Assembly: GCF_001028665.1 (NCBI RefSeq)
Contig: NZ_CP011504.1
Coordinates: 1,922,001-1,986,000, forward strand
Direction: 5' to 3'
DNA: 64,000 nucleotides
Source of the DNA: Burkholderia pyrrocinia
GTDB lineage: Bacteria; Pseudomonadota; Gammaproteobacteria; Burkholderiales; Burkholderiaceae
The position numbers were made by a program, and so were the translations under genes. This document shows positions 25,422 through 33,293 of this stretch, piece after piece. The notes beneath the pieces were generated by a model, which saw nothing but the letters and a program-made list of their open reading frames with translations, was not told the origin of the DNA and searched no databases. Positions within the stretch are counted from its first letter, which is position 1. Every line of letters starts with the position of its first letter.

Positions 25422-26531
25422 TTACGCGGTTTCCTGCTCGAAAGTCGGATAATCGGTGTAGCCCTTGGCACCAATGACGCCATAGAAGGTCGACCGATCG
25501 GGCTCCGTGAGCGGCCAACCGTTCTTCATCCGCTCCACCAAATCGGGGTTGGAAATGAAGGCCGTGCCGAACGCGATCAGGTCAAGTTCTCCCTTCGCCA
25601 GTTCAGCTTCGGCGAGCTCTTGCGTGAAGCCGCCGGCGCCGATCAGCGTGCCTTGGTAGGCCTTGCGGAAGGCCGCACCAAAGCCATCCGGAGTACCTGC
25701 TGCCGAAATGGTCGTCTGATAGTTCAGGTGCACGAACGCCAGCTTCCTTTCGTTCAAGGCAGAGGCCATGCTCGCCCACGCATCCGCTTCCCCTTCGAAG
25801 GCCTCCATATCGTAGATGCGCCCGAACGGCGAGACCCGCACGCCCACCTTTTCACCGCCAATGGCGTCCGCCAGGGCGTCGATCGTCTCCAGCAAAAAGC
25901 GCTGACGATTAGCGATGGAACCGCCATATTGGTCGGTGCGGGTGTTCAGCGCGCTGCTCAGGAACTGGTCGAACAGGAAGGCATTGGCCGCCATCACTTC
26001 CACGCCGTCGAAGCCTGCGTCCATCGCCCGACGCGCGGATGCAACGAAGTCCTGAGTGACACGTTGCACTTCGTCCGTGGTCAGCGCACGCGGCACACTC
26101 GGGAAGACCGGGCCCTCCTTGCCGGGTTCTACCCACGCGTAGACCATGGTCGTGGTCGCCGGCACTTCGCCCGACGACACCGGAGCCGCATTGCCAGGCT
26201 GGATGGAAACGTGGGACAGCCGGCCAACGTGCCAGAGCTGGGCAAAGATTTTGCCGCCCTTTTTGTGCACGGCGTCGGTGACCTTCCGCCATCCTTCCGT
26301 CTGCTCGTCGGTGTACAGACCCGGCGTATACAGATAGCCTCGGCCCTCTTCGGACACCGGAAGACCTTCGGTGATGATCAAGCCGGCGGAAGCACGCTGC
26401 GCGTAGTAGAGCGCGGTGAGATCGTTGGGAATGTTATCGGGCGTACGCGTGCGCGTCATCGGTGCCATGACGACGCGGTTGGCGAGCTGCGTCCCGGAGA
26501 GATCGTAGGGCGTAAACAATTTACTCATCAT
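25422..26531 (-). CDS. Old Yellow Enzyme family ene-reductase with atypical active site
   Basis: 369-aa FMN TIM-barrel protein of the NemA/OPR class. LANRVVMAPMTRTR, FAQLWHVGRLSHVSIQPG and RVSPFGRIYDM are conserved. The catalytic loop reads VMAANAFLFDQFLSS where OYE normally has H-x-x-N-G-Y: the ligand-binding His is Met, Gly is Ala, and the proton-donor Tyr is Phe. It may bind enones poorly, act on nitro compounds or quinones, or use another proton donor. Start ATG 26531 or 26528 is uncertain. It lies downstream of the FrnE and AhpD-like genes. Confidence 0.9.
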   Translation of the reverse strand: MMSKLFTPYDLSGTQLANRVVMAPMTRTRTPDNIPNDLTALYYAQRASAGLIITEGLPVSEEGRGYLYTPGLYTDEQTEGWRKVTDAVHKKGGKIFAQLWHVGRLSHVSIQPGNAAPVSSGEVPATTTMVYAWVEPGKEGPVFPSVPRALTTDEVQRVTQDFVASARRAMDAGFDGVEVMAANAFLFDQFLSSALNTRTDQYGGSIANRQRFLLETIDALADAIGGEKVGVRVSPFGRIYDMEAFEGEADAWASMASALNERKLAFVHLNYQTTISAAGTPDGFGAAFRKAYQGTLIGAGGFTQELAEAELAKGELDLIAFGTAFISNPDLVERMKNGWPLTEPDRSTFYGVIGAKGYTDYPTFEQETA

Positions 26532-26683
26532 GTTGCTCAAAATGTAGGTGCGCCAGGGCGCTGGTGAGTGTCGGGTTAAATGCGAAATGAAACGGATGGC
26601 TATCTAACAGCCGGGAATCTGCTTCACGCGCATTTCGGTCAGTCCGGAAAGAATCGATACCTTGTGAATGGGGGGCTGCCTGC

Positions 26684-27364
26684 CTAGTGAGCGCACCCGT
26701 CAATGCTGCAGCTCATGCCTCCGGTGTCTTCGCTTTCGTCCGGTACGTTCTCGGCGGAGTCGAACAACGCTTTTTCGAACACGGCGACTTCACGTGCGCC
26801 CGAGAGGTACGTTCGGTTGTTGAAGACAAACAGCGGAACGCCATTTGCGATTCGATTTGCCTCTGCTTCATCTCGCGCGATTTCGGACACCATCTCGCGA
26901 TCGTCGAAGGAGAGCGACGCAGCAGAAATGCCGATGCTCTTCGCAAGGTCGATGAGCGCGGCTCTATCGAAGATGTCAATCCCGTCGGTCGTCGCGGCCC
27001 GGTAGATCGCTTCGATCATCCGTTGTTTGTCTTCGGGCGTTTGGACACTTTTGACGAGTAGGTGCGCGTCGCTCGTATCGCCAAAGCGCATGGTCTCGAA
27101 TCGGTAGTTCAGACCTTCCTGGGCTCCGGCCGAGCACACCGCATCCATCATTCTTTGCGCTGCTGTCGCGTTTCCGAACTTGGCATAAAGCGCGTCTGTA
27201 AAGCCAGTCGGAACCATGCCTCGCGCAAGACGGTAGGACTTGTGTGTCACGACCACGTCGACGTGCTGCGTCACGCCTTCTATCGCTTTTTCCAGGCGTC
27301 GTTTTGCGATCCAGCACCAGGGGCAGACAAAGTCCGACCACACTTCTACATTGACCCGCTTCAT
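26684..27364 (-). CDS. FrnE-like DsbA-family thiol oxidoreductase
   Basis: 226-aa cytoplasmic DsbA-fold protein (no signal peptide). N-terminal VEVWSDFVCPWCWIAKRRLE carries the CPWC active site; GVPLFVFNNRTYLSGAR has the cis-Pro loop. The C-terminus ends with CSIDGC (CX4C), a second cysteine pair like the one known in Deinococcus FrnE, an oxidative-stress disulfide isomerase. It lies between the AhpD-like gene (69 bp upstream) and the OYE gene (152 bp downstream), all on the minus strand, and is probably part of a redox-stress operon. Confidence 0.88.
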   Translation of the reverse strand: MKRVNVEVWSDFVCPWCWIAKRRLEKAIEGVTQHVDVVVTHKSYRLARGMVPTGFTDALYAKFGNATAAQRMMDAVCSAGAQEGLNYRFETMRFGDTSDAHLLVKSVQTPEDKQRMIEAIYRAATTDGIDIFDRAALIDLAKSIGISAASLSFDDREMVSEIARDEAEANRIANGVPLFVFNNRTYLSGAREVAVFEKALFDSAENVPDESEDTGGMSCSIDGCAH

Positions 27365-27433
27365 GTTTCATCCTCAGCTAGAAATTGCTGCCTAGTGGCG
27401 CTCCGCTCGCAGCGGTAGCGCCGGGTAGGACAT

Positions 27434-27775
27434 TTACTCGCGACCGAGATGGTCCAGCGCGTCGAGCACATGAGTGCTATAGACCACAGCGGCGCCGGCA
27501 TTGAGATTGATGGCGACACCAAGTGCTTCTGCAACTTCTTCCTTCGTCACACCAAGCTTGTTGGCTTCTGCCGCGTGAAAAGCGATGCAGCCGTCGCAGC
27601 GTGTTGTGACAGCGACTGCCAACGCAATCAGCTCTCGCGTCTTTGCGTCGAGATGATTTGTCTTGGCGCCGGCGGCACCGAGCAAACCAACGCCTTTGAG
27701 CGTGTCCGGGGTGTACCGTGCGAGTTCATGCACGCGACGGGTGACGGCGCCGATTGTTTCAGTCCAGTTTTCCAT
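27434..27775 (-). CDS. AhpD-like carboxymuconolactone decarboxylase family protein
   Basis: 113-aa alpha-helical CMD protein with the redox motif CDGCIAFHAAEA (CXXC plus His), typical of AhpD-type peroxidase reductants. Downstream is EALGVAINLNAGAAVVYSTHVLDAL. ATG 27775 follows GGAGAAAA. The TetR-type palindrome is centred 25 bp upstream, so it should be directly repressed. It is likely the first gene of an AhpD-FrnE-OYE transcript. Confidence 0.9.
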   Translation of the reverse strand: MENWTETIGAVTRRVHELARYTPDTLKGVGLLGAAGAKTNHLDAKTRELIALAVAVTTRCDGCIAFHAAEANKLGVTKEEVAEALGVAINLNAGAAVVYSTHVLDALDHLGRE

Positions 27776-27793
27776 GGTTTTCTCCAAATAACA

Positions 27794-27807
27794 ACCAACT
27801 AGTTGGT
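27794..27807. promoter_or_regulatory. TetR-type operator, copy 1
   Basis: ACCAACTAGTTGGT is a perfect 14-bp palindrome 19 bp before the AhpD-like start codon. The same sequence recurs with one mismatch each at 28530-28543 and 28751-28764. Confidence 0.75.
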
Positions 27808-27901
27808 AGGGTAAATACTCAAATAAAAGAGCCATGTTCACGCGGAAAACGGCTCTGGCGCTGGGTGCAACGATGAATCGTTTGGGGAAGCGATCCCCTT
27901 T

Positions 27902-28465
27902 TTATGCTGCGGAGACGATGAGTCGAATGATGCCGCGGTCGAGCGTTTCGCCGTTCTTCATGGCCCACTCGACAAAGCTGGCTCCCTCTAGAACGCTCAA
28001 TACCTGATACGCCTTCTGGCAGCTCCCCACACCGGCGGCGATCTCGCCGTCGCTGATGCCCTTGTCGATGACCCTGGTCAGCCAGCGCAGTTGCAGCTCG
28101 AAAAACCGGTGCGTGAGCTTTTGCAGTTCGGGCGGCAAAGCAGCCATCTCGGCGGCAAGCGCACCGCAGAGCGGGAGCAGGCTTCCATCACTGCTGGCGC
28201 GAAAGGTATCGAAAAATCCGTTCAAGCGGCCCCAGAAGTCCTCATTCTCGCGGTCGATTCGCTCGAACGCTTCCATCACTCTCGCGACATAGGCTTCCAC
28301 AATCGCAACGCCCAGATCTTCCTTCGTCGGGAAGTGATGGTGAATGCTTGCCTTCCGGATGCCAACGGTTTCGGCCAGATCCGCATAACTGAAGGCGGCA
28401 TAACCCCTCGAGCGCATCAGGCCTTCTGCAGCTTGAACCAACGCGTCGCGCGTACCTACTGCCAT
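27902..28465 (-). CDS. TetR-family transcriptional repressor
   Basis: 187-aa regulator. N-terminal HTH (RDALVQAAEGLMRSRGYAAFSYADLAETVGIRKASIHHHFPTKEDL) and an all-helical ligand domain with a TetR_C-like segment (LPLCGALAAEMAALPPELQ). ATG 28465 follows GGAGG. One palindrome copy lies 65-78 bp upstream of its own start, implying autorepression. Flanking genes (AhpD, FrnE, OYE, OsmC, SDR) point to electrophile or quinone sensing similar in logic to NemR, though this protein is not recognisably NemR. Confidence 0.9.
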   Translation of the reverse strand: MAVGTRDALVQAAEGLMRSRGYAAFSYADLAETVGIRKASIHHHFPTKEDLGVAIVEAYVARVMEAFERIDRENEDFWGRLNGFFDTFRASSDGSLLPLCGALAAEMAALPPELQKLTHRFFELQLRWLTRVIDKGISDGEIAAGVGSCQKAYQVLSVLEGASFVEWAMKNGETLDRGIIRLIVSAA

Positions 28466-28529
28466 GCATCCTCCGGCACACTGCCATCTTCAATTGAACG
28501 AACCCAGCGAATCACTGCAAGCGCAGTCT

Positions 28530-28543
28530 ACCTACTAGTTGGT
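28530..28543. promoter_or_regulatory. TetR-type operator, copy 2
   Basis: ACCTACTAGTTGGT differs from copy 1 at one base. It lies upstream of the tetR-type gene itself. Confidence 0.7.
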
Positions 28544-28750
28544 TTTTTGTCAAGCATGACAGCGCATCTCGTCTTCGCAGCGGGCCAACCTTGCAGGGAC
28601 GCCCCGCAAGCAGATGGTAGAGGAACGTGTCCCCAATTGCACTAACCGACCTCGTGCATTTTTTCATTGAGCGGGCAGCGCCGCAAATTCGTCCGATCAA
28701 TCTCGAAGGAGCGTCACGACTACAAGGACGAGAAATGCCCTTGTGAAGCT
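28544..28750. other. Divergent promoter region between tetR-type and osmC-type genes
   Basis: Part of a 358-bp gene-free interval (28466-28823). It holds no supportable gene. Operator copies 2 and 3 stand near its ends, one for each direction of transcription. Confidence 0.6.
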
Positions 28751-28764
28751 ACCAACTAGATGGT
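28751..28764. promoter_or_regulatory. TetR-type operator, copy 3
   Basis: ACCAACTAGATGGT has one mismatch to copy 1 and extends as TACC/GGTA arms. It lies 60 bp upstream of the OsmC-type gene, so that gene is predicted to share the TetR control. Confidence 0.7.
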
Positions 28765-28823
28765 AGGCTTGCCGCGTGTTTGAACTTTTCCCTGCGCGAG
28801 AGCGCTCCTAGGAGGACCAGCAG

Positions 28824-29378
28824 ATGACTACCCACCCGAACGGAATCGATGTGCCGGCTTTGCAGCAATTCGCGCAAGAAGTCGCCACGGACCCCACGAA
28901 GCGAAACGCGCGCTTCAACGTCAAGACGAAATGGGAACACCAGACGCGTTCCGTGGCGACTGTCAGCCACTATGAGCTGGGCGGGGTGACTCACCAGCGG
29001 CATTTCGAAATCGCAGCGGACGAACCCACCCAGCTTTTGGGCATGAATAGCGCGCCTAATCCGCAAGAGCTGCTCATGGCCGCGCTCAACGCTTGTTTGA
29101 CGGTCGGATACGTGGTCAACGCCGCCGCGATGGGGATCACTGTCCACAGTCTGGAAATCGAGACCGATGGTGAGCTGGACTTGCGCGGTTTCCTCGGGCT
29201 CGACGAGAGCGTGAACCCGGGATACGACGAAGTGAGCTATGTCGTTCGCCTGCACACGGACGCTTCGCGCGAGCGTGTCGAGGAGTTGCACCGGGTCGTG
29301 ACGAAAACTTCGGTCAACCTCGCGAATTTCTCGAAGGCGATCCGCATGGTCTCGACTCTCGAAGTCCGCGAAGGCTAA
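28824..29378 (+). CDS. OsmC-family protein
   Basis: 184-aa OsmC/Ohr-fold protein. The central helix SAPNPQELLMAALNACLTVGYVVNAAAMG contains a single conserved Cys; the second peroxidatic Cys position is not evident. OsmC/Ohr proteins reduce organic hydroperoxides with thiols, whereas one-Cys YhfA-like members have unclear activity. Strong AGGAGG at 28810-28815. Its promoter carries TetR operator copy 3. Confidence 0.88.
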   Translation: MTTHPNGIDVPALQQFAQEVATDPTKRNARFNVKTKWEHQTRSVATVSHYELGGVTHQRHFEIAADEPTQLLGMNSAPNPQELLMAALNACLTVGYVVNAAAMGITVHSLEIETDGELDLRGFLGLDESVNPGYDEVSYVVRLHTDASRERVEELHRVVTKTSVNLANFSKAIRMVSTLEVREG

Positions 29379-29523
29379 CCAGCGGAGGTGCTTGCGATAC
29401 CGGCCGCGTTCTGCGTTCTCCGCGAGGCGAGCTGATTCATGGACGCGGCAAGACGAGTAATGTCCGCGTTGGCGCGGACGCGCATGCGGAACTGATCCAG
29501 ACATTTAAATTAAGGAAGCCAAA

Positions 29524-30294
29524 ATGAACGATTTTTCCGGTAAGAAACTTCTTGTCGTCGGTGGCACCAGCGGTATCGGGCTCGCAACGGCCAAACAAGT
29601 GCTGAAAAGCGGCGGTAGCGTCGTCTTGACGGGAAACAGGAAAGACAAAGCTGAAGCGGTCCGTGCCGAACTGAGCGGGCTCGGTCCGGTCTCCGTGATT
29701 GCGGCGAACCTCATGACAGAGGAAGGCATGAACGCCATTCGCTCGGAGATCAACGCGAATCACAAAGATATTTCGCTTCTGGTGAATTCTGCGGGCATCT
29801 TTGCTCCGAAGGCCTTCATCGACCACGAAGAATCTGATTACGACATGTACCTGTCGCTCAATCGTGCCACTTTCTTCATTACGCGGGACGTGGTCAGGAA
29901 CATGCTCGCTGCGAAGCTCCAAGGCGCTATCGTGAACGTCGGGTCGATCGGAGCCCAGGTAGCGCTGGGCGACTCCGCGGCATCGGCGTATTCCATGGCA
30001 AAAGCAGGTCTGCACGCGCTCACGCGCAATCTCGCGATTGAACTTGCCGATGCGGGTATCCGAGTGAATGCTGTCTCGCCGGCGATCGTACAGACGTCGA
30101 TTTATGAAGGCTTCATGGCGAAGGAAGACATTGCCGGTGCGATGAAAGCGCTGGAGTCGTTTCATCCGCTCGGACGCGTTGGTACGCCCGAAGACGTTGC
30201 AAACACGATCGTCTTCCTTCTTTCAGACAAGACCTCGTGGGTAACCGGTGCCATCTGGAATGTGGATGCGGGGGTGATGGCGGTGCGCAAATGA
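29524..30294 (+). CDS. SDR-family oxidoreductase
   Basis: 256-aa classical SDR. VGGTSGIGLATAK (cofactor), NSAGIFAPK, Ser in VGSIGAQ, YSMAKAG (Tyr/Lys) and PEDVANTIVFLLSDKTSWVTG are visible. AAGGAAG precedes the ATG. It lies 145 bp after the OsmC-type gene on the same strand and may belong to the same stress regulon; substrate unknown. Confidence 0.9.
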   Translation: MNDFSGKKLLVVGGTSGIGLATAKQVLKSGGSVVLTGNRKDKAEAVRAELSGLGPVSVIAANLMTEEGMNAIRSEINANHKDISLLVNSAGIFAPKAFIDHEESDYDMYLSLNRATFFITRDVVRNMLAAKLQGAIVNVGSIGAQVALGDSAASAYSMAKAGLHALTRNLAIELADAGIRVNAVSPAIVQTSIYEGFMAKEDIAGAMKALESFHPLGRVGTPEDVANTIVFLLSDKTSWVTGAIWNVDAGVMAVRK

Positions 30295-30438
30295 TGGCTG
30301 TTTGGATGTGCGCGCGCTAGCAGTACATGGGCGACGGAAACGTGATGAAGGAGGGGCTACCGCTGCCTCCAGCGGTGGTCCAACAGGACATTGAAGGCGT
30401 AGTCGACGACTTCATGGACGGCGAGCAAGGAGTGTGCG

Positions 30439-31311
30439 ATGCGATTTGCAGTCTATAAAAAGGATGGGCACCGCGGCATCGCGGTGGAGCACGGCGGGCG
30501 ATGGTTCGGGCTGACCGCCGAGGACACCGCCTATCCGGGCGATCTGGATGCGCTGCTGGCGCACGGCGCTGATCTTGCCGAAGTGGGCGCGCTTCTCGCG
30601 CGCGGCGCGCCGGTCGATCTCGAGGCGGTGCGCTTGCTGCCGCCGTTCGGACGGTCCGGCAAGATCGTCTGTGTCGGATTGAACTACCTCGACCACTCGA
30701 CCGAGACCGGGTTTGCGAAGCAGGCCTATCCGACCGTGTTCGCGCGGTTTGCGTCGAGCCTGATCGGCCATGGCGACCCGATCGCGCTGCCGGCGCAATC
30801 GTCCCAACTCGACTACGAGGGCGAACTAGTGGCGGTGATCGGCAAGGGCGGACGCAGCATCGTGCGCGAGCGGGCGCTCGATCATGTTGCCGGCTATTCG
30901 ATTTTCAACGACGCCACGCTGCGTGATTACCAGTTCCGCACGCCGCAATGGACGATGGGTAAGAACTTCGACGGGACGGGGGCATTCGGGCCGTGGTTCG
31001 TCACGGCCGACGAACTGCCGCGCGGCTGCAAGGGGCTGAAGATCCAGACGCGCTTGAACGGTGCGGTCGTGCAGGAGGCATCGACGTCGGACATGATTTT
31101 CGATGTCGAGACGCTGGTCGTGCTGCTGAGTGACGTGATGACGCTGCAGGCCGGCGATGTGATCGTCACGGGCACGCCTGCCGGTATCGGGATGGCGCGC
31201 GAACCGCAGCTCTGGATGAAAGCCGGAGACGTGTGCGAAGTCGAGATCGAGCGGCTCGGCGTGTTGCGCAACCCGGTCGCGTACGTGGGGATGGTCCGGC
31301 GCGACGCTTGA
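30439..31311 (+). CDS. Fumarylacetoacetate hydrolase (FAH) family protein
   Basis: 290-aa FAH-fold metal-dependent hydrolase or decarboxylase. IVCVGLNYLDHSTETG, the metal-binding YEGELVAVIGKGGR, YSIFNDATLRDYQ and FGPWFVTADEL followed by IVTGTPAGIG are hallmark segments. Such enzymes act on 2,4-diketones, oxaloacetate or 2-hydroxymuconate-type diacids in aromatic breakdown. GCAAGGAG precedes the ATG. It is adjacent to an amidase/transport/AraC group on the other strand, possibly the same catabolic unit. Confidence 0.9.
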   Translation: MRFAVYKKDGHRGIAVEHGGRWFGLTAEDTAYPGDLDALLAHGADLAEVGALLARGAPVDLEAVRLLPPFGRSGKIVCVGLNYLDHSTETGFAKQAYPTVFARFASSLIGHGDPIALPAQSSQLDYEGELVAVIGKGGRSIVRERALDHVAGYSIFNDATLRDYQFRTPQWTMGKNFDGTGAFGPWFVTADELPRGCKGLKIQTRLNGAVVQEASTSDMIFDVETLVVLLSDVMTLQAGDVIVTGTPAGIGMAREPQLWMKAGDVCEVEIERLGVLRNPVAYVGMVRRDA

Positions 31312-31601
31312 CTGACGAGCATGGTGCCCTGCGCCCGGCTCGCAGGCGTTGTCAGGCAGGTTCTCTACATGCGAGGAGAGGCGGACGCACGCGTAGGGTG
31401 CCGTGATCGTGAGCGTGACAACAGATAGAGGTGCCTGTCACGTTCGGACAGTCTTCTGAGATTTTAAGTGGGACGTCCGATGCGGTTATGCTGGTGATTT
31501 AGTCGCAGGCGAAGGATGATTACCCGTCGACGCAAAGAAGTCTGCTGGCTCGTCCGGCTTGGCGAAGTGCCTCCCGTATCTGAAAGATCGACTACAAGAG
31601 C
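31312..31601. other. Intergenic region with no evident gene
   Basis: 290 bp between the FAH gene and the LivK-like remnant. No recognisable gene or regulatory structure. Confidence 0.5.
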
Positions 31602-31709
31602 TTGATCGGTAAAACGCGATTTGATTCCAAGGGCGATCTCCAGAATGCGACGATGACACTCTATACGTTCAAGAACTGGAAACGCGAAAGCCTGCGCGTA
31701 CAACATTGA
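31602..31709 (+). pseudogene. C-terminal remnant of a LivK-type periplasmic binding protein
   Basis: The frame reads LIGKTRFDSKGDLQNATMTL then YTFKNWKRESL, matching the C-terminal strand region of Leu/Ile/Val-type ABC substrate-binding proteins (usual VIGxVRFDAKGD...LYxxKxGK). The rest of the gene is missing. A hairpin follows directly, as at a real gene end. It is a deletion relic, distinct from the split livK at 40.9-44 kb. Confidence 0.65.
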
Positions 31710-31716
31710 ATATCGG

Positions 31717-31744
31717 GACACCCCGACACGACGTTCGGGGTGTC
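31717..31744 (+). terminator. Hairpin terminator after the LivK remnant
   Basis: Perfect 10-bp stem GACACCCCGA/TCGGGGTGTC with 8-nt loop, followed by TGCTTCC. It is a probable rho-independent terminator inherited from the lost binding-protein gene, and may now also end the convergent amidase transcript. Confidence 0.65.
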
Positions 31745-31814
31745 TGCTTCCTCTCTGGTCAAACGCGCCCGTGCGCTCAGTCGCCTGCAGCCAGGAAGTT
31801 CACCGGACCGTCAG

Positions 31815-33257
31815 TCAAACGCTAAGCGGGGGGATCCGATCCGCCCACGGTGCAGCGCGCTCAAGCTGCGCGGCGAGCGAGAACAGCAGCGACTCTGCGC
31901 CGAACGCCCCCGCGAAATGGCTGCCGATCGGCAGGCCTTGCTCGTCCCAGTAAAGCGGCACCGACATCGCGGGCTGACCGGTCGCGTTGAACCATGCCGT
32001 GAACGGAGAAAACCGATGCGCTCGATCGATGACTTCGCTCAACGACTGCGTGTCGTCCGCGGTCGCAAGTTCGGCCGGCGCAAGCGGCGGCATTGCGAGC
32101 GTCGGCGTTAGCAGCACGTCGTAGCGCTCCATCAACCGGCCGAACGTCCGGCCCAATGCATGGATCCAGTCGACGGCGCTCGCGTATTCGGCGCCGCTTG
32201 CATTGCCTTTCTCCCGCAGGATGATACGGGTGCGGGCCTCGATTTCGCCGTCGCGCACCGGAAGTCCGCGCTGGTTGCCTATCATGTCGACCAGCGCACG
32301 CGTTTGTGCGCCGATGATCGTGAATACACGGTCATAGAACGCCTCCGAATCGACCGGACTATCGAGCGGCTCGACGTGGTGTCCGAGCGAGCGCAGCAAC
32401 GCGACGGTATGTGCGAGTGCGGGTCGGCAGGCCGGATGAAGCGGCCACGGTGGCGCTTGCTCGATCACGGCGATTTTTAGCGGCCGCGGATCGCGCTGCG
32501 TGGCCGCGAGAAACGTCTCCGGTTGGCATGGCGCCGCATAGGGCGCGCCGGTATCGGCGCCCGCGGTCAGGTCCAGCAGGGCGGCGCTGTCGCGAACCGA
32601 GCGCGTGATCGCGTGGTTGATGGCCATGCCGGCCCATCCTTCGCCGATCATCGGGCCATTCGGCGTTCGACCGCGTGTCGGCTTCAATCCGAACACGCCG
32701 CAGCAGGACGCGGGCACCCTCAGCGAGCCACCGCCGTCGTTGCCGTGCGCGAACGGCAGCACGCGCGCGGCGACAAGCGCTGCCGCGGCGCCGCTCGATC
32801 CGCCGGCGCTCACATGCGGATTCCACGGATTGCGTGTGACGCCGAAACGCGCTGAGGAGGTGCAAAACGACGTGCCCAGTTCGGGCGACAGCGAGGTTCC
32901 AGCGATCGGTATGCCCGCGCGCCGTAGGCGCCCCACGAGTTCGCCGTCGAAGTCGGGCCGGTAGTCGCCGAACAGGAACGATCCGTTCGCCATGCGTGCG
33001 CCGCGCACCGGCATGAAAAGGTCCTTGATGAGTGTCGGGACACCGGCGAGTACGCTCTCGTGGCCAGTGATGGTCGATGCGGCTAGTCTGGCCGTTTCGT
33101 CGAGGCGCTCTGCGACGGCATTCAGCGAGGGGTTGATCGCGTCGAGACTGGCGAGGACGGCGTCCAGCAGTTCCGTCGGCGTTACTTCTTTCTCGCGAAC
33201 GAGCGCCGCGAGCGCGATGCCATCATGCGTGGCGATGAGCGTTTGGAAATCTTTCAT
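31815..33257 (-). CDS. Amidase signature family amidase
   Basis: 480-aa Ser-cisSer-Lys amidase. Lys in TLIKDLFMPV, the signature AGGSSGAAAALVAARVLPFAHG, and GNDGGGSLRVPASCCGVFGLKPTRGR provide the triad. It hydrolyses a carboxamide to acid and ammonia; 6-aminohexanoate-cyclic-dimer hydrolase and aryl-amidase members are related. ATG 33257 (KDFQTL) is preferred to TTG 33278, though neither has a strong Shine-Dalgarno. It lies downstream of an MFS importer, a MetA-like porin and an AraC regulator on the same strand. Confidence 0.88.
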   Translation of the reverse strand: MKDFQTLIATHDGIALAALVREKEVTPTELLDAVLASLDAINPSLNAVAERLDETARLAASTITGHESVLAGVPTLIKDLFMPVRGARMANGSFLFGDYRPDFDGELVGRLRRAGIPIAGTSLSPELGTSFCTSSARFGVTRNPWNPHVSAGGSSGAAAALVAARVLPFAHGNDGGGSLRVPASCCGVFGLKPTRGRTPNGPMIGEGWAGMAINHAITRSVRDSAALLDLTAGADTGAPYAAPCQPETFLAATQRDPRPLKIAVIEQAPPWPLHPACRPALAHTVALLRSLGHHVEPLDSPVDSEAFYDRVFTIIGAQTRALVDMIGNQRGLPVRDGEIEARTRIILREKGNASGAEYASAVDWIHALGRTFGRLMERYDVLLTPTLAMPPLAPAELATADDTQSLSEVIDRAHRFSPFTAWFNATGQPAMSVPLYWDEQGLPIGSHFAGAFGAESLLFSLAAQLERAAPWADRIPPLSV

Positions 33258-33293
33258 AGGTCTATCGTTCGAGAACAAGAAAATGGGAGTGGA

